The notes beneath the pieces were generated by a model. The model saw only the letters and a list, made by a program, of their open reading frames with translations. It was not told where the DNA came from and searched no databases. Shown here in pieces: positions 54,524 through 64,000 of a DNA stretch of 64,000 nucleotides (position 1 is its first letter; every line of letters begins with the position of its first letter). Source of the DNA: Mytilus californianus (taxonomy: Eukaryota > Mollusca > Bivalvia > Mytilida > Mytilidae). The stretch spans positions 85,109,995-85,173,994 of the forward strand of contig NW_026262690.1 of NCBI RefSeq assembly GCF_021869535.1, written 5' to 3'. Position numbers and translations under genes: made by a program.

Positions 54524-56616
54524 GTATAAACGTTACGCACGCTGTTCCTACAACCCATAGGATTTAAAAAAGAATCTTCGACATTTCCTCCGCAAAACAA
54601 AAAAAAAGGTTACCAAACACTAACCACTTTAAAAACAAATTCAGTATATGTTTTCAATAATGTTCTTATAGCTCTTGGCCATATGCTTAGTAATATCTAG
54701 TATAGTTGAGGATTAAAACAACAAAGCTATATGTGAAAAAACGGATGTCCAACGTTACATTTTTGAACAACTGTTTTAACTCTTATGTATAGTGATCCTA
54801 TTTCTTATTCTCTGATCTTCCTGAAATTCGGCGAGAACAACGACATGTGTCGGTTCTTTGTTACAATTAAGTCATTATATTGTCAAATTTCATTTGACTC
54901 GGCGGCTGCATATTAAGCTGAAATTAGAAAAATGTCCAACGACGTTTTTCGTTGACTCAACGACTGAAAGTGTATTTTATAAGTAGATATAGCCGAAAAT
55001 GTCTAAAAATGGTAAGATAATAATAACATCTACCAATAGTACAAATATTTGCCTCATTGTTCGTGGGTTCAAATATTGTAGATTCTATAAAATCTTCTCT
55101 TTACAGTCGTTTTTCAAGCGGTAGTCATTTTGTCCAAGTTGATATTTCATTTGTCAAAGCAATTAATGCGGGTTTTTTACCTGATATTTCAATAAGTTAT
55201 TTATAATTTATAAAAACAAAAGTTAGATACACGAAGAGTACACAATGCCTATATTTGTTTTTTATTAACTACATGCTTGGGTCTGAAAGGAATAAAATGC
55301 TACGAAACATTACAAAACGGTAGTCATTTTTTCCAAACGGGTGAAAACGTCGAAAAATCCGAAAAACGCTCTTATTTCCGACGTTGCTAAATTTGTTTCA
55401 ATTAAATGTTCCTGATAATAAAAACAAATCGTGTGGTGAAATTTGGAAAAAGATATTGAAGGCTGTCGAAAAAAGAATAGTGCATATTGACAAACTCGGA
55501 ACATAGATTCGACACAGATTAAATTTTGATATTTTATAACCATTTTTAGCTTTTAGTGATTTATTGTTGCTAGAGGCAAATATTTGATTCAGAATGCGAA
55601 TGATATGTACAACTTTTCCAAAGACTATTTGGAGACACCAAGACAGTCCTCTATATGTTAATGGTGAATTTTTCGGTATGTTGCGGAAGTACCCTGAAAT
55701 AGATATAGATCATTTAAAGTCGCCCCTTCAGTAAGGTACATTCACCAAATTAAAAGTACAAGTACCCGAAAAGTTTTAGTTCGCGACTTGTCCTACTCAT
55801 GTTATAACTGTCGTACTGAAACTAATTCATTTACTAGCGAAGCCGGACCTTTTCGTCAAAATAAACTTGTGCGTGAAACGGAGGTAACTGAAAGACTAAT
55901 CGCAAACAGCGACGAAAACAGTTTCTGATCATTGAAATAATACAACCAGGGATTGTATTACCCGTTTTTACAGACGATCCAGGAGAAGATTTCTAAAATT
56001 TAAAAAGTACGTCAGACGCGTTAGAAAACTTAAGCAAGAAACTAAAGATGACTGGGGAAATAATTTTGAAGCTGAGGTTCAAATAATTGAAGGGCTGTAT
56101 TTCGACAAATTGTGTTTCAAGGAAAGTACAATTCATTTCAAATTAATCAAGGGTAAAAAAAAAAATGATTTACTTGCAGAGTGTCGGATATATTTGTATT
56201 GGGGTTGAATCAAGATATGGAAAATTTACAATGACATATGATATGCACCATAAAATTTTAGCAGCCTGTGATTAAAGTTTTGTGCTTCTAAAATTATGTT
56301 TTAATTTATTTTAGGAAAAACTGTATATTTAATAATTCCGTCCCATTTTGCCTTCCTACATTATTTACGACAATACAGCATTTTAAGGGGAATTAAGGGT
56401 AAACATTGTTAATCGATTTCTACAACTTGAGGTAATTCATGGTAAAAATACATCACAAAAATGACAGAGACAGAATCAACCCATAACATATAAAAAAACG
56501 AATGAAACTAACAAATTTAATTAGTCGATGTCAAAATTTCAGAAAACACTCTTTGACGTCCAATTTTTGGTGTAACGTCGTGTTGTAGGAACATCGTGCA
56601 CAACGTTACAATATAC
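54524..56616. mobile_element. Possible 2.1-kb element with ~33-bp inverted ends
   Basis: Left GTATAAACGTTACGCACGC plus TGTTCCTACAAC and the reverse complement of the right end (GTATATTGTAACGTTGTGCA, then CGATGTTCCTACAAC) agree at roughly 80%. The interior has no long ORF. The repeated phrase ACGGTAGTCATTTTGTCCAA / ACGGTAGTCATTTTTTCCAA (55119 and 55317) is also unexplained. No target duplication was identified. Confidence 0.35.
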
Positions 56617-57117
56617 AAGCTATGAAAGGCCCTGCAATGACAAAAAGTGTAATCATTCACAAGAAAATAAAACAAAAGGCCTGATTTAAACTTTCAACAA
56701 TAAATGAAAACAATTATGACAGACAGCAATCAACAACAACCTATAAAGGATAACAAACAGGCTCCTGGATTGGGACAGGCACATTAAGAATGTGTTTGGG
56801 GATGGGGTTAACATGTATGTGAGCGCTCGACCTTTTCTGGTACAATTGGAATGGGCTTGACTCGTCAGATCGGTTCAAACCACAAAAAAATAAATAAAAA
56901 AAAGACAAAAGTGATATGAAGTGTGTAGTCATCGTCTTGGAACTACAATCACTTCTTTAAAGTAGTGAAATCTGTTTAAAGTGTCAATTTTTCTATGATC
57001 AGGATTTGGACATTTATCGTAAATATAACTAATGAATGTTGAAGACAATGAAAATCAAATTATATACAAAATAGAATATATTTATTGCAACCAACTTTTT
57101 CCAATTACGAAATGATT

Positions 57118-57265
57118 GAATGATTTTTGATTGATTAAAGTCCAGTGGCAAATATCGCATGCATGTACAGGACGAGGACAAATTGGTACAATAGGTAGAT
57201 CCTGTAACAGATGCCGTCCATGGATGAAGGTCGGGGAAATTTGGACTGCCACTGGAAAATGAATG
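57118..57265 (+). repeat. Dispersed repeat fragment (CCAGTGGCA family)
   Basis: GATTGATTAAAGTCCAGTGGCAAATATCGC through GTCGGGGAAATTTGGACTGCCACTGG; inverted relative of 6420-6520. Confidence 0.55.
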
Positions 57266-57399
57266 TATTGTGGATAGGGACAAAAATTGTTGCCTTGCAA
57301 CAGGCTACCTAGTCAAGGAGTTATTTCAAGGGTTTTTAACTGGCACACTTTTTACACGAGGCATCGGATTTAACGTTCACATTCTGATCGGACGTGGCT

Positions 57400-57982
57400 G
57401 CGTATTTGTACATTCCGCATGCACAGCCAACCCGATTGTCTGTGACGTTAGAGGTTCCCATTGGCAACCCAGACTGCAAAGTCATTAGAGTGTTATTTGG
57501 AATGCTTGTCTGCTAGCAATTTCATTCGATAAATATACAATATATGTACATTGTCGGAAAATATAAAATTTATTTGTATGAGCTTTAGAAACAGGACGAA
57601 AAGCGAGGCTCGCCGAGCTTTTCTCCTGTTTCGCAGCGAGTACAAATAAATTTTATATTTTCCGACAATGTACATATATTGTTTTTATCCTGAAATTTAC
57701 ACCCAACACTTGAAACTTTAGTTGTTAAAATCTAAATCATTATCTCTAATTTTTCAAAGAAATCGACATAGTTTAAACGCGGACCGCGAAGAGGACCCCA
57801 AAATAAACTGTTACGCAAAAAGAAATATCCACATTACCGCTTGCTCAACATGGAAGAGGGGTAACAGGAGACTTTTTTAAGTACAAATAAAGCAAACATT
57901 TTTTTGTGTACCTGTTATTTGTACAATAGTTAGCTGATTGCAGGATAAAAACAGGTATCGTCAAAAACAACAATCATCCAAC
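57400..57982 (+). promoter_or_regulatory. Promoter-like block, copy 2, split by insertions
   Basis: TGACGTTA (57443-57450) and inverted CCAAT (57460-57464) as in copy 1, then GAATGCTTGTCTGCTAGCAA shared with 49225. Relative to copy 1 about 430 bp (57530-57955) has been inserted before the shared ATCGTCAAAAACAACAATCA. Confidence 0.45.
57538..57681. mobile_element. Palindromic miniature element between promoter and exon
   Basis: Perfect arms of about 41 bp (CAATATATGTACATTGTCGG and on) with a GC-rich centre GCGAGGCTCGCCGAGC. It is bordered on the right by a TTTTTATCCTG ... CAGGATAAAAA pair (57684 and 57943), which may be a second, nested element. Confidence 0.75.
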
Positions 57983-58068
57983 ATGCCTGTATTTATTTGG
58001 TTAGCTAGTCTTGTGGCAGTCTTATTGCTCAACCGTTGGACAGTGAATAATCCAAAAGATGATCTCGG
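57983..58068 (+). CDS. Signal-peptide exon, copy 2 (first exon of an unrecognised secreted protein)
   Basis: ATG 57983 opens MPVFIWLASLVAVLLLNRW, a convincing signal peptide or N-terminal anchor, then TVNNPKDDL, ending phase 2 at donor GTAAAT. Unlike copy 1 it has no stop. A later candidate exon is at 59057-59171, but its phase needs an intervening exon. The family is not recognised. The paired copies point to a tandem gene duplication. Confidence 0.45.
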
Positions 58069-59056
58069 GTAAATGTTTGAAATCTTTTGGACTATAGATA
58101 AAACTGTATTTAATATTTATCAAATAATTTGCATAATATATAACCTTTTTTTGTATTTTATTTGGCGTTTTTGCAAATAGCGTTTTTTTTTTTCATTTTG
58201 ATTTTCGCTAGTATCGATATTAAAGATACTAAAAGAGTAAACAGAACCTTAGAAATCTAAATTGCATTTCACATTGTAGTAAAAGCAACAATACGATTTT
58301 TTTTGTGACCATACAAACTTATTATAACGTAAAATAATTTAATTGATGGTAGTTTTCAGAAAAATGTTAAAATTGACTGACCATCGCAATTTATATAACA
58401 AAAGTCTTTGCAAATTGCGATGCATTCATTTTTCCCTCGGCAAGACTGAAAGTTATATAAACTTCGCTTGAATTATGAAAAATGGTTTTCTGTTTTTTAT
58501 GATAAAACGACATTTGAAATTTTCACTACTGACTGACATTGTAATCAGGCATTTCATTTATCCATTTGACCTATTAAGAACTATTCTTTACAATAAAATA
58601 GTAAACAAATTTCTCCCGATCACACCTATAATATAAAGAACTAGAAATTCAATTGATATGACAATAGATCGCAAAAGTTTTCTTTTATTTCGGACTTAAA
58701 TTTATGCTGGAACCAGTTGAGTTTGAATTTGTTGAATATGAGGTGAATATTTTATCACAAAATCTAATCACAAAGAGCTCTCATACGTTTCGTCAATAGT
58801 TTTCTTTGACTCGAATATACACAACTTTATTAATGAACTTCTTTAGCTTTGAGTCAACTACTACATGTACTAGTATCAACTCCTTCATTTTATAGACTTT
58901 GGAATTTTCAGTTATTTTGTGAACGTTTTTGTCTTGAACGTAGGAACCTCTAAACATATAAAATAATAACTATCTCAATGTAAGTTCATACACGTGATAT
59001 TTCAAAATTGTACAATAAAAGTATCAATACAAGAATTTTTCGTTTTTTTTGTCCAG

Positions 59057-59171
59057 GATTTTATATTGATGGAAACTGTGCCTTAGAAAGACACGGCCAT
59101 AATTCTACTGGATATTGCTTTGTTCTCGATTGCTATCCAACAGTTGAAGTCTCTTTGGAGAGAAAGTATAG
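59057..59171 (+). CDS. Candidate exon of the copy-2 gene
   Basis: Acceptor TTTTTTTTGTCCAG, donor GTAAAT; 115 nt, entering in phase 1 and leaving in phase 2. It reads FYIDGNCALERHGHNSTGY and CFVLDCYPTVEVSLERKY, with three Cys and one NST glycosylation sequon, as in an extracellular domain. The other frames are closed. No family recognised. Confidence 0.4.
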
Positions 59172-59200
59172 GTAAATAGTCTATAGTAGGATGATGCCTA

Positions 59201-59247
59201 TACTTATGAGTTTGAATGTCCCTCTGGTATCTTTCGCCCTCTCTTAT
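59201..59247 (+). repeat. 3' fragment of the repeat at 17288-17735
   Basis: TATGAGTTTGAATGTCCCTC and GGTATCTTTCGCCCTCTCTT match 17671-17715. Confidence 0.55.
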
Positions 59248-59599
59248 TGAATATAATGTCAATATTGAAGTCTTGCAATTAGTTCATCTTGAAATCTGAT
59301 AATCACAACACGCGCAACAGTAATCACATAGTCATAACATAAAAGTAATCAAAACATTAAAAAAGTGTAAAGTAATCATGCACTGTAGTCACATTATCCT
59401 GTATATAATTTGAGGCAAGAAGTTAGCTTCAAAAGACACAATAACATTAATCAATGTAGAGGCCTTTTGTTCTAACAGTTGATTTATTGGAAAGATATGA
59501 TTCACATTTTGGCATCCTAGAGGAAAGAGAATACGAACACATCCGAAATCAGATTTTACAGAGTTCTTGAACTAACAGTACAAATCCTATTGATGCAGA

Positions 59600-59715
59600 A
59601 TTCACTATATAGGCCGAACCACAGTGGTGACAAGGGAATAGAAATATGGCCCCTTTTGATCTTCTCCCGACCGAAAGTAAAGCCCTTGGCATCAGCCACG
59701 TACGATGAGAATGGG

Positions 59716-59777
<62 letters not shown>

Positions 59778-59830
59778 ACGTAAAGAACCCTTGCAACGAC
59801 TCTTACTCTTCGAGGGGCGGCAAGTTAATT
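59600..59830 (+). repeat. Dispersed repeat with GA microsatellite
   Basis: GACAAGGGAATAGAAATATG, GATCTTCTCCCGACCGAAAG and AAAGAACCCTTGCAACGACT match the family at 6200-6380. A (GA)n run of about 58 bp sits inside at 59719-59776. The ORFs across it are artefacts. Confidence 0.65.
59719..59776. repeat. GA dinucleotide microsatellite
   Basis: Pure (GA)n, about 29 units. Confidence 0.97.
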
Positions 59831-59849
59831 CATCATGACAAGTCATTTC

Positions 59850-61775
59850 TAAGTCGGACTGAAATCAAATTAGAATTAAAGAGTAGAAATGGAACTCTTT
59901 TATGAGAAGGTAAAAATGGCCAAGCTTGTATATTTGAGTTGTTTACATCTGTTTTTCTGGGCTTTAAAAGTTTAATGCAGGTGCTTAATTTATGATTGTT
60001 TGCATCATATATACGTGTTCATATTTAAATTATAAATGGAGCTTTGAGATATTTGAAAACTTTAAATTAAAGACAAATTTCCCAAAACAGTCGATTATGG
60101 TAGGTGCAAATACATGTACATGTGGATCTTTTTGTGTATAAGCATAAATTCCACCGAAAAAAAACTCTACAGAAAGATAAAAGGTTGATCTTTAAAATCA
60201 TTAATTAGCATCTCTGCCCCCGGCAACAGTTTTTTTTGGGGGGAAATCCTAAACATGGACAATAATCTCATTGAAAAAAGAAAATAGGTAACACCTTTTA
60301 ATGTTTAGGCGTATTTGAGTTACTGTTTTTTCTTTAAAACGAATAAAGCAATTATTGGACGACAGACTTTACTTGTGGATCTTTTTTATGCATAACTTCA
60401 AAAAAGTTTCATTTTTTTGTGTGTGATATCTAAGGTAATTTGTCTTCAACCTCTGAATATTTCTAGTCTGCCCTTCCACGAAACATTTAATAAGAATTTA
60501 TTAAATGTTTTTTAAACTTTCGAAAATCCCCCCGACAACCGATCATACAACAGTTTTTTAGTTGACAAAAGGTCTTAAAGTACATCAAATGATGCTTGAT
60601 AGCTGGAGGCAACATTTGTCTTATAAAATTCAACTTTCTATTTCGATCATAACAGCAAAATACTTTTTCTTGAAAAAATAAGAGAGCTGGGATTTCGTTT
60701 TGAGTAAGAAATTCCAAAGGTAACTCTGCTCAAAAAGAATTTATAAACAACTGAAGAATTTTCTCTACAAATTCGTTCTAAGAAGTAATCTGAAAAAATA
60801 TTGAGTCATATATATTTACTATTCTATTGACTATGACACTATCTCCATTGTTCAGCATAATTAAATTGACTTCAGAATCTGCGTTTAGCTGTATTATTAT
60901 TTCATCATTTTAAAATACATTATCATTATTAATGAGGTTAATTTTGTATGTTAAAATGGCTCTTATTTTTTCCTGTTTTCTAAAAGCCTACCCAAAATAT
61001 TTCGCCATATTCACTCTATATTGTTATAAAAATATAACAGGCACAAATCAGATAGATTATACATGTGGTTTATATTTAAGCTTCTTTTTGCCTTTGCAAT
61101 TTTAGGGGAAATAAATCTAAATTATAAACCGTTCGTGCAACGGTTGTTTGAAAGTACAGTCGTATCCGTGTACACTCCCTATCAGAATTAATGGAGATGT
61201 GTCACTAACTTAGGTAAAACCCCCCACCAAGGACAACCCCCAACTCAACACTAAGGGAGTGTTAGTCCCTCTAGCCGATCTTTCCCAAGAACTAAAGTAG
61301 ATCTGTTCTCATATATGAAATACTAATTTTGCAATTGAAATGGGATGCGGGAGTTGAGTTATTGAATTTAAAGTTATATATTATAATAAATAAAAAAAAA
61401 TAATATTTGAAATAGATTTTTATATTTTTGAGCACTTAATTTTGATGTGTCTTTAAGTTTTCTATTTTTTAATGTTAATGGGACTACAATGTGATTCAAG
61501 TTGCTTTATATATATAGGTCTAAAAATTCAATAATATCAAATCAAATCTTTTAGTCATTCTCTTTGTTATACCAAAAACATACACACGTGTATGTACGGT
61601 AATTCCGAGAAAAATGAAGAAGCCGCTTCTTGATTTTTCTTGGAAGTACAGTGAAGGGATATAGAAAATTCAGCAATGTTGTCTTCCTTTCACACATACA
61701 AAAACATAGGATGCCATGTTGTTAGGAAGAACAATCCTAATATTTTAGAAATTTAACCAAAACAGAACAGTGCTA
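59850..61775. other. Gene-free stretch
   Basis: AT-rich; no exon or repeat could be supported on either strand. Confidence 0.4.
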
Positions 61776-61776
61776 T

Positions 61777-61990
61777 AATGTCCCCCGCCTGTCAAAGTTC
61801 AAAGGGCAATCATTCGGCCAAAAAATCAAGGTATTGCACTTATATATACCAGATATAATCAAAATACATTACATGTATACTCAAAATATGTAAAAAAAAA
61901 GTAGACGTGAAAGTGCTTACAATTGGAATCGGACAGACAGATGCCCAGCATTTCTATGTCCCCTTTTCCATGTGTAGCAGGGGACAATAA
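61777..61990. mobile_element. MITE-like element with TGTCCCC ends
   Basis: TGTCCCCCGCC at 61780 and GCAGGGGACA to 61986 form short inverted ends. The centre includes TTCAAAGGGCAA and GGACAGACAGATGCCCAG. No ORF. Confidence 0.45.
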
Positions 61991-62549
61991 ATTGAATGGA
62001 TTCTAAAACATCTTAGGCACAGATAAATATTCAACACAATATCCTTGAGGTATTTCAGTCAACTTTTACCTGAAGGTTTAGTCTGTGCACAGCGTCCGAA
62101 AATAGAAAACCTATATTAGTGGGAGATATTATGCAAACAATTGTGCAAATCGTGATACAAGCATGAAATTTGGTTTAAAGGTTTAATTTAAAAAAAACAA
62201 AAAACAAAACAGCTGCTGGCCATAAAGATTTTTCAGTTTTTCAAGATTGCCACCGCTCATTTTGCAAATGGCGTCAGTTCAAATTGGCTACATTTCGTTA
62301 ATCCTTTGAAAGCTGTGTTGTAGGTATAATCCAATGTAAATTGTGATAAAAAATGTAACTTACAGTTCCTAAAGTACGTTGCGACAATACATTAATGAAG
62401 ATAAAATGTAATATCCGGTTCCAAAATGGCGGCCAAAACGGCGAAAATGTCATTTTCTATCATTTCCATCATCTTAACAAGAGATATCACTTACTTTGTT
62501 CAGTTCAAATGCCTTATTTGGTTAAAAAGACTAAGATCTAATATTTATC

Positions 62550-64000
62550 TTACTGACAGTAGCATGTACATAAACCCTTGCAAGGAAGGCCAGAACGGTA
62601 GCATTTACAGTTACTAACAGCTGGATTTCTTGCATCCGCATTTCAATTTCAGAAGTTGCTGACACGAGGATGCGACGGCAGGCAATGAAGTCCATTTTGG
62701 TTTCCAACTGTCATTGTGTTTTTCTTTCATCCAACCCCAGTGTTCAGGACTTGGTACCTGTTGAATGCATATATCCGTTTGAGCCCAAAGATATCCGCCT
62801 TGATATGATGCTCTTTTGGTATGTTCCAGAAGAGTACCTCTGTTAGGTCAATTGGCATCATAAGGCCTCTGCTTCCTGGTAAACAATTCAAATCGTGCCT
62901 CGTTAACAGCAAATGACGTTGTTGTTCTGTCATACATGATGCAAACAAATGCTTCTGTGATGTCCATGTCTGTGTCTTCAATAGATTTTGGTCTCATACT
63001 CAAGCGGGTAAAAACATCCGTTACATAAGGATATACCTCTCATGTCTGCCAAGCTGACTTCTTCCCTTTCCCACAAAATGCCGAAACAGTGTCACATCAA
63101 CTAAATGAATGGAAGAAAGGAAGAGCAGATACACGAGGACTTAACGAATTTGATATGTCATGTACAGGAAGCCATCGAAAGTCTTTATTCCTTCCAAAAC
63201 CTATCCACAATTTGTCCACACTTAGTCTTTCGAATGCTGAAATTCCTAAAACTGCTACATCCGTGTCAGTACTACTTAGAATTACTTTTTTACAACCATT
63301 TACAGCAGCATGCCAAACATGGACAAACATTCATGTATCTGCTTCTTCGTGATTACAAGGGGACAGCTTGGAAATATCCGTATTGAAATTGCAAAGAAAA
63401 TTTTCATTTTGAGTAACATAAACATTTTTATCAGTCTCTATCGACGCAATTCTGTCGGCGAGAAACTTGAACAATTCCATTTTGTTGTCATCTTCACCGG
63501 GAAAACTATTCAAAACCATTAGTGTTCTACCAGAACCAACAATTTTCCGTCTAGCATCAGGATCTGGCTTTCTTCTCGTACCAGTCTTTAAACTATTCTT
63601 TAATTAAACCTCAAATATAATGTCTACTCTTGAATACTTATTGGTGGAAGATTTTATTTAAGGCTGTATGACATCATTTGCATAACTATCGAATGTTTTT
63701 GCCCTATGTGGTGGCCTGGAATTAACCATTGCTGCCCCATCAACGATAAATGCGTCAGAATGTGGATCAATTGATGGCAAATCGCAGAATGATTCAAATA
63801 TATCCATTAGCTGCGATTTAATACAACTGTTCAAAGTGCCATCCTGAGACAAAGACGGTGGAGCAGTTTGGTTTTCACGGCTAACGAAATCTTCCAAGTC
63901 ACACTGTCTACTTTGACATGAAATGAAAAGTCTAGAAAAGATTTTGCAATCGCTTTTCAGGTTCTTTAGATTTGTTTTTGACGAAGATGTTTCTGGTTTC
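62550..64000 (-). pseudogene. Decayed gene of an invertebrate PIN-like / Cys-tail protein family
   Basis: One minus-strand frame runs from the window edge to about 62620 with stops at 63658-63660, 63604-63606, 63331-63333, 63097-63099, 63040-63042 and 62848-62850.

Between them the coding signature is clear: LKSDCKIFSRLFISCQSRQC, DAFIVDGAAMVNSRPP, YSRVDIIFEV, HEEADT then MFVHVWHA, VILSSTDTDVAVL, RWLPVHDIS, ALPFFHSFS then CDTVSAFCGKGKKSAW, FVCIMYDRTT, EHTKRA and PSPEHWGW. Near the end the frame shifts by one and finishes with a Cys-rich tail (NCKCYRSGLPCKGLCTCYC).

I recall this order from uncharacterised proteins abundant in cnidarians and molluscs, often repeat-associated. The acidic EADT...STDTDV pattern resembles PIN-type nucleases, but that is inference. 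Its true N-terminus lies outside the window. Confidence 0.7.

Noticed and set aside
55974..56090. A further exon of the 51008 gene family
   Set aside because: It has an AG and could be entered in phase, but hits TAA after seven codons and again later, and lies inside a probable mobile element.
59549..59905. Arg/Glu and Ser/Leu repeat ORFs
   Set aside because: Created by the GA microsatellite within a dispersed repeat.
62727..62981. 84-aa minus-strand ORF
   Set aside because: It is in the wrong frame. The conserved motifs FVCIMYDRTT and PSPEHWGW lie in the adjacent frame, which has a stop at 62848.

Overview
The window looks like nuclear DNA of a marine bivalve, most likely a mussel of the genus Mytilus. 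Animal-type introns (GT-AG) split the genes, the DNA is AT-rich, and about a third or more of it consists of dispersed repeats. Several of these I recognise from Mytilus sequence: the elements ending in ACCACATCTTCT, the block beginning GAGAATGGAAATGGGGAA, and the MITE-like elements with ends such as AGTCCCCTACC. The species call is inference from repeat content; no barcode gene is present.

Layout. 1-2220: the end of a young non-autonomous LTR retrotransposon carrying a frameshifted zinc-finger ORF. 2221-11710: mostly gene-free, with repeat fragments and a PHD-like relic. 11730-14616 (+): three coding exons of a CCSAP (centriole, cilia and spindle-associated protein) homologue, 304 aa. 14617-26758: a repeat-rich spacer. 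26759-45556 (-): a complete seven-exon RAB4 small GTPase gene, 212 aa, running tail-to-tail with CCSAP; the same two genes are neighbours on human chromosome 1q42. 45557-49100: no supported gene. 49140-59200 (+): two diverged copies of a promoter plus signal-peptide exon, with further candidate exons of an unrecognised, partly decayed gene family and several foldback elements. 62550-64000 (-): a pseudogene with six in-frame stops, running off the window end.

The outstanding object lies inside the 10.4-kb first intron of RAB4, antisense to it: an 8,444-bp Mutator-like DNA transposon (36417-44860) with long terminal inverted repeats and a perfect 9-bp target duplication. It is nearly intact. 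It encodes an SGNH-hydrolase domain, a mucin-like repeat linker, a NADAR (ADP-ribose-linked N-glycosidase type) domain, a MULE DDE transposase with SWIM zinc finger and then, in a second frame reached by a one-base shift in an A5 run, a Ulp1-type cysteine protease and a PHD finger. This suggests an original single polyprotein-like transposase of about 1,700 residues carrying enzymes that could counter or exploit host ADP-ribosylation and SUMO/ubiquitin-like modification. The functions are inferred from motifs; the architecture itself is read directly from the sequence.

Only CCSAP and RAB4 are confidently intact host genes. Most of the rest is mobile DNA: MITE-like elements with internal tandem repeats of about 150-190 bp, palindromic foldbacks, tRNA-derived SINEs, and simple repeats, including a 376-bp ATTGT array inside the transposon.
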